In this document: positions 53,676-62,797 of the stretch, piece by piece
Position numbering within the stretch: position 1 is the first letter of the stretch
Layout: the number at the start of each line of letters is the position of its first letter
NCBI GenBank assembly: GCA_015654475.1
Contig: JAATGV010000023.1
Location: forward strand, 33,800 to 97,799
Origin: Actinomycetales bacterium
GTDB taxonomy: Bacteria; Actinomycetota; Actinomycetes; Actinomycetales; Microbacteriaceae
DNA length: 64,000 nucleotides
Reading direction: 5' to 3'
The notes under the pieces: generated by a model
The model's input: only the letters and a program-made list of their open reading frames with translations
Database searches by the model: none
What the model was told of the DNA's origin: nothing
Position numbers and translations under genes: made by a program

Positions 53676-54953
53676 GTGAGCTCTCGACCGCGCCGCCACC
53701 GTGCCCGGTTGCTCATGGCCAGTACACTCGCCATCACAACGGCCATGCTCGGACTCACAACCCTGACCACCACGCCCGCGCAGGCCGCATCCACCCTCTT
53801 ATGCTCGGGCGTCTCCTACTCGGTCTGCATCAGCAAAGGCTTCCCCGATGGCGGCTACGGAGCCAACAGTTCGACCAGCTACTGGCTTCAGTACCCCAAA
53901 CACAACTGCACCAACTACGTCGCCTACCGGCTCATCCAAAACGGCATGTCCGACACCAAACCCTGGACAGGCACCGGCAATGCCCTCACTTGGGGCGAAA
54001 AGAACGCAAGCAAGACAGACTCCACTCCCGCGCTCGGGTCGATCGCCTGGTGGGGCAAAAGCAACACATCACCCCTCGGTCACGTCGCCTACGTGGAATA
54101 CGTCGACGCCACCCAGATCGTCGTCTCCGAAGACAACTACGGTGGCACGTTCAACTGGCGAAGCATTCCCCGCACCTCAGGCAACAGTTCATGGCCAGAC
54201 GGCTTCATCCACTTCGCCGACCAGACAACCATCTCCGAAACCCTGCCGGTTGGCTGGATCGGAAGCATCAAGAGCATCAAATACTGGAAAACCGATACGG
54301 CGACCACCCCGGCATCGACCACCAATCTCGCACCGGGCAAGCGCATCTACGTCACCGCACGCGTACTCAACAAAGGCGGGCAAACGTGGACGGATGTCTC
54401 TCTCGCAGCCGTCACGCCGAAAAATGCCGTAAAGACAATCGCAGACTCCACCTGGCCGACCACCACATCGACACCGATACAAATTGAACCAAGCGTTGCC
54501 CCAGGGGCAACCGCAACAATCGGATATTGGATTCAGGTGCCGCAGACGGCCGCGGCGGGCGCCACCATCGTGCAAAGCCTGAAACCAATGAGCGCGACTG
54601 CCGGATGGGTGACAAGCAATGCAAAAACCATTTCGCTGAGCGTCAAGAAACTCAAGACTTCGGCCACCATCACACTCAGTCGCGGGCTCGCCAAAAAGAA
54701 AAACTCTGGAGTCATCACTGCAAAGCTCGTTTCGAGCCAGGCCGCGGCCGCGGTTGCCGGGAATGTGCGTGTGAGGATTGACGGGAAGAAGCTGAAATTG
54801 GTCACCATCGCCAAGGCTGCCAAGGGCAAAGTGGTGGTGAAAGTGAAGGGGCTTCGTAAAGGCAAGCACACTGTCTCCGTCAGCTATGGTGGCTCAGCCA
54901 GCCAGTCCAAGGTGACCAAGACAATCAGCTTTCGCGTGACATCCACCAAGTGA
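53676..54953 (+). CDS. Secreted CHAP-domain protein with C-terminal Ig-like domain
   Basis: A 425-residue exported protein. The signal peptide (residues 1-30) ends PAQAAS. A CHAP domain (about 35-175) has the catalytic cysteine in HNCTNYVAYRL and the histidine in PLGHVAYVEYV. A middle beta-rich region (about 185-310) resembles a carbohydrate-binding or NEW3-like domain. The C-terminal 100 residues, lysine-rich, form an Ig-like repeat (KVVVKVKGLRKGKHTVSVSY). It probably cleaves peptidoglycan peptide bonds. GTG start with TAAGGAG upstream. Confidence 0.82.
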   Translation: MSSRPRRHRARLLMASTLAITTAMLGLTTLTTTPAQAASTLLCSGVSYSVCISKGFPDGGYGANSSTSYWLQYPKHNCTNYVAYRLIQNGMSDTKPWTGTGNALTWGEKNASKTDSTPALGSIAWWGKSNTSPLGHVAYVEYVDATQIVVSEDNYGGTFNWRSIPRTSGNSSWPDGFIHFADQTTISETLPVGWIGSIKSIKYWKTDTATTPASTTNLAPGKRIYVTARVLNKGGQTWTDVSLAAVTPKNAVKTIADSTWPTTTSTPIQIEPSVAPGATATIGYWIQVPQTAAAGATIVQSLKPMSATAGWVTSNAKTISLSVKKLKTSATITLSRGLAKKKNSGVITAKLVSSQAAAAVAGNVRVRIDGKKLKLVTIAKAAKGKVVVKVKGLRKGKHTVSVSYGGSASQSKVTKTISFRVTSTK

Positions 54954-55021
54954 TGCCGACCGAGCAGTCCGGTTACGCGCCCCGCACCTAGTCCTGCCTG
55001 CTACAGCACCGCAGCACGAAG

Positions 55022-55492
55022 CTAAATTGGTCGCAATGCCTCGACGACACGAGCAAACTGCTCGGGCGAGAGCGCAGCACCCTCACGACGCATCCCACCA
55101 GTATGGATGCGCAAAAGCCGGTGAACCGAGACCCAACTGGGCCGGCCCTTGGCATCCCAAGCACCGACGCCGACCGGAACGAAGCCGTTGGCCTCTCCCC
55201 CATTCTCGTGGCTCGTCACGTGGAGGGCCAGGAATGTGGTGGGAGCCTCGCGTACCAAAATCAGCACAGGCCGATCCTTGCCGCGACCGTCTTCTTCGAC
55301 ATACGGCACCCACGTCCATACGATTTCGCCCGGATCAGGCTCACCGTCGAGGTCAGGCTGGTACGTGATGGCGGTCGGGTCGAGCGTGTCCCATGCGACC
55401 TCTTGCGTTGCATAGGGGCCGAACTGGCCGGGCGCGCCCGTCTGGCCGGCCTCACGCCTAGTGACTGATGCTAACCAGTTTCTCCACGCCAT
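55022..55492 (-). CDS. PemK/MazF-like protein (possible toxin or relict)
   Basis: A 156-residue protein. The segment DPGEIVWTWVPYVEEDGRGKDRPVLIL (split at residues 53-72) is typical of PemK/MazF-family endoribonucleases, in which the RP-V-L strand follows the first loop. The remaining strands FLALHVTS and WVSVHRLLRI also fit. No antitoxin gene stands next to it on either side, so it may be a solitary paralogue with another role. An N-terminal extension of about 50 residues precedes the domain. Confidence 0.65.
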   Translation of the reverse strand: MAWRNWLASVTRREAGQTGAPGQFGPYATQEVAWDTLDPTAITYQPDLDGEPDPGEIVWTWVPYVEEDGRGKDRPVLILVREAPTTFLALHVTSHENGGEANGFVPVGVGAWDAKGRPSWVSVHRLLRIHTGGMRREGAALSPEQFARVVEALRPI

Positions 55493-55684
55493 GGCACCAA
55501 TCGTAGTGTGCCGCAGGCCTGCACTGAATGCCGCGATGCAGTTATCTCATCCACAAACCAGGCTGAGCCATCCACTTCGGGCTGATGCCGGCTCGTAACA
55601 TACACAATTCCTTCACATCCACTGGCGAACCGGATTTTGCTCAACCTGGGCCTCAGTACTCGTCGGTCCATGGGCGCGCTTCCG

Positions 55685-55690
55685 TACCCT
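55685..55690 (+). promoter_or_regulatory. Candidate -10 element for the second AbiEi/DUF559 gene
   Basis: TACCCT lies 8 nt before the ATG at 55699, the same spacing as TACCTT at the first paralogue. Confidence 0.4.
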
Positions 55691-55698
55691 AAATGTTC

Positions 55699-56592
55699 AT
55701 GACACGTGACTCGTCAGATGCCGAATACCAGGACATGGCCACACACAGCGTGTTCCTCACTCACGGGCTTATTGCGACGCGCGCACAGTTCGAAGCCGCC
55801 GGAATCCCGAAACACGCACTCGACCGTCTTGTGCACTCCGAGCGCGTCGTGCGGGTCGCTCGCAACCGATACGTGCCGCGCGGATTGGACCCCGCACTGA
55901 AATCCGCCGCGCTCCTAGGTGGTCGCCTGACATCGACATCGCTGTTCACCCATCTTGGGGCGTGGCGGCCGCCCGGCGAACAGACCCTGCACATCGCCGT
56001 TCCTCGTGGCGCCCACAAACGCACGTCCCCGCCTGCATCCGTTCGCATCCATTGGTCACGGCTGCCGGGGTTGATGCTGACTGAGCCTCACGAATCTGCT
56101 GTCAGGCATCTGCTTGCGAGTGTTCCGCGAGACGAATGTGTCGCCGTACTGGACTCGGTGATCAGAGGCCGCATCATGCTGCCATCTGAGGTTGACTGCG
56201 CACTAACGCAATGTGGCGCAAAGGGGCGAGAGGCTTTGAACATGATCGATGTGTCTGCGGGCTCTGGCGTCGAGTCGCTCATGCGCCTGTGGTTGAGAAG
56301 ACGGCGTATCCGCTTTCGCACGCAGGTGCACATCGGCAAGTACTATGTGGACTTTCTCGTGGGCGACAGGCTGGTTCTCGAGGTGGTCGGCGAGCAGTAT
56401 CACGCCGGCGCGACTGCGTTCGAAGCGGACGGCGCCCGCGAAGCGTACCTGCAGGGGCTCGGGTATCAGGTGTTTCGCGTGACCGCGCGCCAGGTGCTGA
56501 GCCGCCAACACGAATTTGAACATGCCCTGATGGCTGTGATTCGAAGGCGGCAACACGTATTCGGCCCCGTCATCTGCCCCAGCGACGGCTAA
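55699..56592 (+). CDS. AbiEi-like N-terminal domain with DUF559 C-terminal domain, copy 2
   Basis: A 297-residue paralogue of the protein at 25337-26245, with the same order of domains. The N-terminal winged helix reads GLIATRAQFEAAGIPKHALD and RNRYVPRG. The nuclease-like core reads YYVDFLVGDRLVLEVVGEQYH and DGAREAYLQGLGYQVFRVTA. It has EVVG where most DUF559 proteins have EVDG, as in copy 1. An in-frame ATG at 55693 also exists; 55699 fits the promoter better. It is convergent with folD. Confidence 0.7.
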   Translation: MTRDSSDAEYQDMATHSVFLTHGLIATRAQFEAAGIPKHALDRLVHSERVVRVARNRYVPRGLDPALKSAALLGGRLTSTSLFTHLGAWRPPGEQTLHIAVPRGAHKRTSPPASVRIHWSRLPGLMLTEPHESAVRHLLASVPRDECVAVLDSVIRGRIMLPSEVDCALTQCGAKGREALNMIDVSAGSGVESLMRLWLRRRRIRFRTQVHIGKYYVDFLVGDRLVLEVVGEQYHAGATAFEADGAREAYLQGLGYQVFRVTARQVLSRQHEFEHALMAVIRRRQHVFGPVICPSDG

Positions 56593-56655
56593 TCTCGGGT
56601 CATAACGCACAATACGCATATAACCCCGCCTCAGCCGCCCGTGGGGCACGAGTCG

Positions 56656-57546
56656 CTACTGGCTTGTTGTCTGGTGACGCTCAGCGCAACGCACAACGTT
56701 CGTCAACAGCATCGCCCGCGTCATCGGTCCGATCCCGCCGGGATTTGGCGCAAGCCACCCCGCCACGTCGGCGACAGCGGGATCGACGTCGCCGATCTGG
56801 CGGCTCTTGCCGGTGACTGGGTCGATTTCGCGCGTGATTCCCACATCCACTACAACGGCACCCGGCTTGACCCAGTCAGCTTTGACCAGGTGGGCGGAGC
56901 CGGCTGCGGCAACAATGATGTCGGCCTTACGAGCCCGGGAAGGCACGTTCAATGACTTCGAGTGCAACAGGGCGACGCTCGCGTCAACCCCTCTGCGGGT
57001 GAGCAACAACGCAAGCGGTCGCCCGACCGTCGGTCCGGCACCGATAATGCATACAGCGGCACCCTCAAGCTTGATGTCATACCTGGTCAGCAACTCAACG
57101 ATCCCGGCAGGAGTGCACGGCTGCGGTGTGCCGAGTTCACCCGTGGAGTCGAGAACGAGCGTGCCAAGGTTCATCGGATGGAGGCCATCGGCGTCCTTGG
57201 CTGGATCGATGAGGCTGAGAGCCTGAACGACGTCGAGACCAGCAGGCAGTGGCAGCTGGACGATGAACCCACTCACGCGCGGATCGGAGTTGAGCTCGCG
57301 GATGGCATCGTTGACCTGCTCTTGGCTTGCGGTCGCGGGCAGATCGATGCGAATGGATTCAACACCGATTTCAGCGCAATCGCGGTGCTTGGCAGCGACG
57401 TAGATCTCTGAGCCGGGGTCGTTGCCCACGAGCAAGGTGCCGAGTCCTGGCACAATCCCCCGTGCACGCAAGGCCGCTACCCGTGCGGCCAATTCGCGTT
57501 TGATCGTATTGGCAGTCGCCTTGCCGTCAAGCAGGGTGGCTGTCAC
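56656..57546 (-). CDS. folD: Methylenetetrahydrofolate dehydrogenase / methenyltetrahydrofolate cyclohydrolase
   Basis: A 296-residue bifunctional enzyme of one-carbon metabolism. [16 protein letters not shown] contains the catalytic lysine, [12 protein letters not shown] follows, and the dinucleotide loop is [14 protein letters not shown], where most FolD proteins have GRSxxVGxP. That difference is mild. The GTG start overlaps the glyA stop codon (GTGA), so the two are coupled and share the ZTP riboswitch. Confidence 0.92.
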   Translation of the reverse strand: MTATLLDGKATANTIKRELAARVAALRARGIVPGLGTLLVGNDPGSEIYVAAKHRDCAEIGVESIRIDLPATASQEQVNDAIRELNSDPRVSGFIVQLPLPAGLDVVQALSLIDPAKDADGLHPMNLGTLVLDSTGELGTPQPCTPAGIVELLTRYDIKLEGAAVCIIGAGPTVGRPLALLLTRRGVDASVALLHSKSLNVPSRARKADIIVAAAGSAHLVKADWVKPGAVVVDVGITREIDPVTGKSRQIGDVDPAVADVAGWLAPNPGGIGPMTRAMLLTNVVRCAERHQTTSQ

Positions 57547-58835
57547 GCGAGCTGCCCGCTTGCGCCAAGGCCGTCGTACAGGGGGAAGGCGTCCGCGAGC
57601 GCCCTGGTGCGCGCTTTGAGCGCCGCGATGTCGGGGTTCGGCTGCAGCGCGATCGCAATGATGTCGGCCACTTCGGTGAACTCTTCGTCCCCAAAGCCGC
57701 GGGTGGCGAGCGCGGGGGTGCCGATGCGCAGGCCGGAGGTGACCATGGGCGGGCGCGGGTCGTTGGGAACAGCGTTGCGGTTGACCGTGATTCCGGCCTC
57801 GTGAAGCAGGTCTTCGGCCTGTTTGCCGTCGATCGCCGCGTCGCGCAGGTCGACCAGGACGAGGTGAACGTCTGTGCCGCCGGAACGCAGGGTAATGCCT
57901 GTCGCTGCGACATCCGGCTGCGTGAGCCGGTCGGCCAGAATTTTGGCGCCACGAACGGTGCGCTGCTGACGGTCTTTGAATTCGTCTGTGGCCGCGAGCT
58001 TGAACGCGATTGCCTTGGCAGCAATCACGTGCATGAGTGGACCGCCTTGCTGGCCGGGAAACACCGCTGAGTTGATTTTCTTAGCGATGTCCGCGTCGTT
58101 GGTCAGGATAAAACCTGAACGCGGGCCTCCGATGGTCTTGTGCACGGTGGATGATGTGACGTGTGCGTATGGCACAGGGCTGGGGTGGATCCCAGCAGCG
58201 ACAAGTCCGGCGAAGTGGGCCATATCGACCCAGAGGTACGCGCCGACCTCGTCGGCAATCGCACGGAACGCGGCAAAGTCGAGTTGGCGCGGGTATGCCG
58301 ACCATCCGGCGATCAACACTTTGGGCTTGTGCTCGATGGCAAGGCGACGGACCTCATCCATGTCGACGAGGCTCGTCTCCGGGTCGACACCGTAGGCGAC
58401 GACGTTGTAGAGCCGACCGGAGAAGTTGAGCTTCATGCCGTGTGTGAGGTGCCCGCCCTGATCGAGGGAGAGGCCGAGGATGGTGTCACCGGGCGTGGCG
58501 AGTGCGTGTAGCACTGCGGCGTTGGCCGATGCGCCTGAGTGTGGCTGCACATTGGCGAACTGTGCACCGAAGAGCGATTTGGCCCGCTCGATAGCCAGGA
58601 TCTCGGCGCGGTCCACGACCTCGCATCCGCCGTAGTATCGCCTACCCGGGTAGCCCTCGGCATACTTGTTGGTCAGCACTGAACCTTGCGCCTCGAGCAC
58701 AGCGCGCGGCACGAAGTTTTCTGACGCGATCATTTCGAGGGTGCCCCGCTGGCGCGCGAGTTCGTCGTCGAGGATGTCCGCGATCTCGGGATCGACCTCA
58801 GAAAGTGGGGCTGTGAACGTGGGTGAATGCACCAT
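57543..58835 (-). CDS. glyA: Serine hydroxymethyltransferase
   Basis: A 430-residue pyridoxal phosphate enzyme converting serine to glycine and 5,10-methylene-tetrahydrofolate. [29 protein letters not shown] (read in two parts, residues 36-64) is diagnostic. The PLP lysine is in [14 protein letters not shown] (about residue 231). GGAGG lies 7 nt before the ATG. It is regulated by a ZTP riboswitch upstream and followed by folD. Confidence 0.95.
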   Translation of the reverse strand: MVHSPTFTAPLSEVDPEIADILDDELARQRGTLEMIASENFVPRAVLEAQGSVLTNKYAEGYPGRRYYGGCEVVDRAEILAIERAKSLFGAQFANVQPHSGASANAAVLHALATPGDTILGLSLDQGGHLTHGMKLNFSGRLYNVVAYGVDPETSLVDMDEVRRLAIEHKPKVLIAGWSAYPRQLDFAAFRAIADEVGAYLWVDMAHFAGLVAAGIHPSPVPYAHVTSSTVHKTIGGPRSGFILTNDADIAKKINSAVFPGQQGGPLMHVIAAKAIAFKLAATDEFKDRQQRTVRGAKILADRLTQPDVAATGITLRSGGTDVHLVLVDLRDAAIDGKQAEDLLHEAGITVNRNAVPNDPRPPMVTSGLRIGTPALATRGFGDEEFTEVADIIAIALQPNPDIAALKARTRALADAFPLYDGLGASGQLA

Positions 58836-58861
58836 GGTGGTCCTCCATATTTAGGTGGGAA

Positions 58862-58930
58862 GCCCAGGCGCGCGACAAGTTCAATGGCACCGCTCCCCGA
58901 TAGTGAACTATCTGAACGCCAGTCGCGGCA
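58862..58930 (-). ncRNA. ZTP (pfl) riboswitch upstream of glyA-folD
   Basis: On the minus strand the two conserved blocks of the pfl motif occur in order: CCGCGACTGGCG in the first domain, then GGGGAGCGGTGCC, a variable stem, and GCGCCTGGGC. The motif binds ZTP/ZMP, an alarmone of low 10-formyl-THF, and turns on one-carbon genes such as glyA and folD, exactly the genes downstream here. It ends about 27 nt before the glyA start, close to its ribosome binding site, so control of translation or termination is possible. Confidence 0.85.
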
Positions 58931-58937
58931 CGCGATC

Positions 58938-58966
58938 ATCCTACCAACGCTGCGCCAAGCCGTCGA
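58938..58966 (-). promoter_or_regulatory. Promoter of the glyA-folD transcript
   Basis: On the minus strand TCGACG (58961-58966) and TAGGAT (58938-58943) are 17 nt apart, placed immediately upstream of the ZTP riboswitch. Confidence 0.55.
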
Positions 58967-59033
58967 CACCCGCAACCCACACACGAACCGCGGCCGCCGC
59001 TCATCCGGCGACGGCAACCCGTCTCCCGAAACG

Positions 59034-60401
59034 CTACGAGGTCGCCACCGGGTCCGCATTGCCGCGCCGCCGCACCGTGTACGAGAAAAACAGCGCAAGC
59101 GAAACCAGGGCGAACACGCCGGCCGCAAGTGCGGTTGTGCGCACCCCCGCGCCCTGCACGATCAGCGCCCCCATCGCCGCTCCCGCACCGATACCCACGT
59201 TGAAAGAGGCGGTATAGAAGGACAGGCTGACATCGCGAATACGCATCGGGGCAACACGCAACATGACGGTCTGCGAGAGCATCGGAATCGCGCCGCCGAC
59301 AAAAGCCATGGCATAAAACAGGGTGAGGGCACCGGGCGCGAACGCACCGCCCACCATCCACAATGCGGAGACAAGAACTACTTGGGCGGCCATGCTGACC
59401 AGTAGCCACCGGCGTGGGCGGGCCGCGAACAGCCATCCGCACAGCAGAACTCCCACTGTGCCGACAATGCCCTGACCGAGCAGAATCAGGCTAAGTGCGT
59501 CTTCCGGCATGCCGATCACATCGCGCATATAGGGGGCGACAAACGTCGAGAAGGCGAAACTACCGGCCATGAATGTGGCGATCATCAGGCAGATCACGAC
59601 AACCGACCAGACGCCCTGGTCGCGTCGCCCGCCCGCTGACGTGCTCTCACTCACATCGCCGACGTCGCTCATGTCTTCCGCACGCATCACCGGTATGGAC
59701 GATGTCACGATAGGCACGGATGAGGTGGCTGTTGACACCGGCATCGTAAGGATGTGAACGGACGAGGTCTGTGGATATGCCCCGCCAGCGCCGCCAGGCG
59801 TTCCTGCCCGGGATTCGTGGGGCCCGTGCACAGCAGGCAGGTAGCGCGTCAAGACGAGCAAGGCGACCGCGCCGATGGCAGAAACTATGACAAAGGAGGC
59901 GCGCCACCCGAAGGCGTGCCCAAGAAAGGTACCGAGCGGCAACCCAACGACCCCGGCCAACGAACTGCCCGCCGAATTGAGAGCGATGGCCTTGCCGACC
60001 TGGTCCGGAGGGACCAGATAGCTCGGATAGGCACCCACAACAGACCAGAACAGCCCGTGCGCCGCGCCACCGACCACACGGATGAGCGCAAGCACGATGA
60101 AGTTCGGTGCTGCAGCGGCCGCAAAGCCGGCAAGAGTTGCGACAGCCAACGCCGTCACGACGAGGGCCTTACGTGGCAGACGCCGAGTGATTTGCGTCAA
60201 TGGTGCGGAGAAGAGCACGACAGCGAACGCGAACACGCTGACAAGGGCGCCGATGAGGGCCTCGCTCGTGCCGAAGTCTCGCGCGATCTGCGGCAGCACA
60301 CCGGTTGGCAAGATTTCGACCGTGACCATTGAGAAAGAGCCCGCTCCAAGAGCACAAAGGCCCAGCCAGGGAAATGGACGCTCTATGGCGCGGTCAGCCA
60401 T
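59034..60401 (-). CDS. Major facilitator transporter, DHA1/AraJ-type efflux permease
   Basis: A 455-residue 12-helix transporter. EILPTGVLPQIARDFGTSEA in helix 1, RLPRKALV in loop 2-3 and the long central loop (about residues 200-245) are typical of sugar- or drug-efflux DHA1 proteins. The central loop is rich in Ser, Thr and Val, with repeated VTSSIPV/VPIVTSS-like sequence. The ATG at 60401 has AGGAG upstream; a longer open frame starts at 60437. The cargo is unknown. Confidence 0.83.
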   Translation of the reverse strand: MADRAIERPFPWLGLCALGAGSFSMVTVEILPTGVLPQIARDFGTSEALIGALVSVFAFAVVLFSAPLTQITRRLPRKALVVTALAVATLAGFAAAAAPNFIVLALIRVVGGAAHGLFWSVVGAYPSYLVPPDQVGKAIALNSAGSSLAGVVGLPLGTFLGHAFGWRASFVIVSAIGAVALLVLTRYLPAVHGPHESRAGTPGGAGGAYPQTSSVHILTMPVSTATSSVPIVTSSIPVMRAEDMSDVGDVSESTSAGGRRDQGVWSVVVICLMIATFMAGSFAFSTFVAPYMRDVIGMPEDALSLILLGQGIVGTVGVLLCGWLFAARPRRWLLVSMAAQVVLVSALWMVGGAFAPGALTLFYAMAFVGGAIPMLSQTVMLRVAPMRIRDVSLSFYTASFNVGIGAGAAMGALIVQGAGVRTTALAAGVFALVSLALFFSYTVRRRGNADPVATS

Positions 60402-60722
60402 GGTATTGATCTCCTGAAATGAGGTTTCGCGGTGCAAATATCCGCTCGGGATCCGGGATTACGGCCTCATTGGCTTGCGACCGCCGACGGACCAAATCTC
60501 GCGCCGTCGGGAGGCATGCGCACGCCGGGAACCGCCATCGTCTAGTCTACGTTGTGTGCGATAAACGCATCCGGCGTGGCGTACGGCGCAGGCGGACATT
60601 GCCTGCATCGCGTCGTAGACACCGCCCCAGAGCAGTGCGATTGAGAGGTATCCATCATTTCCGCTCCGAAGCCGCCGACCTCGGCTATCACGGTTGCAAC
60701 TGAACCACACCCTGGCAACCAT
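60402..60722. other. Intergenic region between the efflux transporter and purU
   Basis: About 320 bp between divergent genes. A TAGTCT hexamer (60543-60548) could be part of a promoter toward purU. An in-frame stop (TGA, 60642-60644) limits upstream extension of purU. No riboswitch motif, repeat or small gene is evident. Confidence 0.4.
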
Positions 60723-61559
60723 TTGGTAATGACTATCGTGTGCCCCGATCGGCCAGGCATTGTGCACGCCGTCACGGGGGCCATCGTCACTGCCGGTGGC
60801 AATATCACCGAATTGCAGCAGTTTGCGAGCGCGGACACCGGTCGCTTCTTCATGCGCGTTCAAATCGACATGACTGGTTCGGACTCGTCCTTCACAGACG
60901 CAATGTCTCCGGTCGCGCTCGAGTTCGGCATGGACTGGATTCTCGATGTGGTAGGCCGACCAATCAACACGCTGGTTTTGGCGACAACCGCCGAACATTG
61001 CGTACAAGATCTTTTGTTTCGGCAGCGAGCCGGTCTCCTGCCCGTAAACATCGTCGGGGTGCTTGCCAACCAGAATGTGCTTGGAGAGTTGGTCGAGTTC
61101 TATGGCGTCCCGTTCGAGCATATGCCGATCAAATCCCAAGAGGACAAGGCTGCGTTCGAGGATCGAGTTCGCGCGCTGGTGGCAGAGCACGATGTCGAGC
61201 TGGTGGTGCTTGCCAGATACATGCAGATCCTTAGCCCGGAGTTATGCCAGGAGCTCGAGGGGCGGGCGATCAATATCCATCATTCGTTCCTCCCGGGTTT
61301 CAAGGGTGCGAATCCTTACCTTCAAGCGCATCGACGCGGCGTAAAACTCATCGGCGCCACCGCTCATTTCGTCACGGAGAACTTGGATGAGGGCCCGATC
61401 ATCGAGCAGAACGTGACCCGGGTGAATCACGGAGAAAGCGCAGACGCGCTTCGTGTGATCGGCCGTGACATCGAGTCTCGAACGCTTCGCCAAGCCGTCG
61501 GCTGGTATGCCGAGCATCGCATCCTTCTCGACGAGCACCGCACCATCATATTTGAGTAG
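60723..61559 (+). CDS. purU: Formyltetrahydrofolate deformylase
   Basis: A 278-residue enzyme that hydrolyses 10-formyl-THF to formate and THF. An N-terminal ACT domain has CPDRPGIVHAVTGAI. The C-terminal formyltransferase-like domain has LARYMQILSPE, NIHHSFLPGFKGANPY and the GATAHFVTENLDEGPIIEQ segment with the catalytic His and Asp. The start is unclear: TTG at 60723 and ATG at 60729 both lack a ribosome binding site, and homologues usually have a few more residues before the ACT domain. The frame is open only back to the TGA at 60642. Confidence 0.88.
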   Translation: MVMTIVCPDRPGIVHAVTGAIVTAGGNITELQQFASADTGRFFMRVQIDMTGSDSSFTDAMSPVALEFGMDWILDVVGRPINTLVLATTAEHCVQDLLFRQRAGLLPVNIVGVLANQNVLGELVEFYGVPFEHMPIKSQEDKAAFEDRVRALVAEHDVELVVLARYMQILSPELCQELEGRAINIHHSFLPGFKGANPYLQAHRRGVKLIGATAHFVTENLDEGPIIEQNVTRVNHGESADALRVIGRDIESRTLRQAVGWYAEHRILLDEHRTIIFE

Positions 61560-61618
61560 TCATGTTCTTTGAGTAGAGCGTTTTCTTCGAATGGGGAGTT
61601 CTCCAAGAAAGAGGCACC

Positions 61619-62797
61619 ATGTCCGTCCCGGCTTCGTCTGCTTCGGCAGGTTCAGTAGTCATCCATTCCGTCACGCTCGTCTCTGGTGGCGTCGAAACGC
61701 CGGATTCCTGGGTCGAGTTTTCTGGTGGCAAGATATCCGCGCGGGGTACAGGGGGCACTTGGCGGTCGGACAATGGCGCTGACAATGCATCTGAGGTCGT
61801 CGATGGCACTGGCCGGTTCCTTACCCCGGGCTTCATCGACATTCATGGACACGGCGGCGGCGGGTTCTCCTACGACACGAATGCAGCCGACATCGAGAAG
61901 GCGCTGGCGACGCATCGTGCAAGGGGCACGACACGCCAAGTTCTGTCTCTCGTCGCGAACCCGATTCCTCAGCTCCTTGACCAGCTCACGATGATTCGCG
62001 GCGCCATGGCACATGTCCCCGGGGTTCTCGGTGCACATCTTGAAGGCCCTTTTCTCGAGATCGTGCACAAGGGAGCCCATGATGCGCGGTGGCTCAGCAA
62101 TCCAGATCCCGAATCGGTCAAGACGTTGCTTGCCGCGTCGGACGGGGTTGTTCGGCAGATCACGATCGCGCCAGAGCTGCCGGGCGCTTTGGAGGCGATC
62201 GAGGGGTTTGCTCGTGCCGGAATTGCCGTCGCCGTCGGCCATACTGGCGCGAACTACGCGCTCACTCTTGAGGCGTTCCGTCGCGGCGCGAGCATCCTGA
62301 CCCATGCGTTCAACGCCATGGAGCCGATTTTGCATCGTGCGCCCGGTCCTATCGTCGCGGCTGTCGATTCTTCGAGTGTGACCATAGAGGTGATCTGCGA
62401 TGGTGTCCACGTGCACCCGAGTGTTGTGCGCATGCTCGTGGATTCGGCACCTGAGCGCATTGCTCTTATCACTGATTCAATGGCCGCCGCTGGCGCTGCC
62501 GACGGCGAGTATCTGCTCGGGTCTCTGCCGGTATATGTCGTTGATGGAGTTGCGCGGCTCGATAGCGGGCAGATCGCGGGTTCGACCTTGACTCTCGAAC
62601 GCGCCATCCAGGTCGCGGTCAACCAGGTCGGCTTGCCGCTTGCTCAGGCGGTGGATGCCGCAACGCGGTTCCCTGCCCGGGCCCTTGGCATTGAGGATAC
62701 ATTCGGCACGCTTGAGCTTGGCAAGGCCGCGGATGCGGTGTTGCTCGGCAAACATCTTGGCGTCAAGCGGGTGTGGATGGATGGGGTTGCTTGTTGA
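61619..62797 (+). CDS. nagA: N-acetylglucosamine-6-phosphate deacetylase
   Basis: A 392-residue amidohydrolase-fold enzyme. PGFIDIHGHGGGG (about residues 66-78), HLEGPFLE, GHTGANY, THAFNAM, DGVHVHP and LITDSMAAAG are the metal and substrate motifs. It makes glucosamine-6-phosphate for cell-wall recycling or amino-sugar catabolism. AAAGAGG precedes the ATG. Its 3' end overlaps the convergent ROK gene by 35 bp. Confidence 0.92.
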   Translation: MSVPASSASAGSVVIHSVTLVSGGVETPDSWVEFSGGKISARGTGGTWRSDNGADNASEVVDGTGRFLTPGFIDIHGHGGGGFSYDTNAADIEKALATHRARGTTRQVLSLVANPIPQLLDQLTMIRGAMAHVPGVLGAHLEGPFLEIVHKGAHDARWLSNPDPESVKTLLAASDGVVRQITIAPELPGALEAIEGFARAGIAVAVGHTGANYALTLEAFRRGASILTHAFNAMEPILHRAPGPIVAAVDSSSVTIEVICDGVHVHPSVVRMLVDSAPERIALITDSMAAAGAADGEYLLGSLPVYVVDGVARLDSGQIAGSTLTLERAIQVAVNQVGLPLAQAVDAATRFPARALGIEDTFGTLELGKAADAVLLGKHLGVKRVWMDGVAC

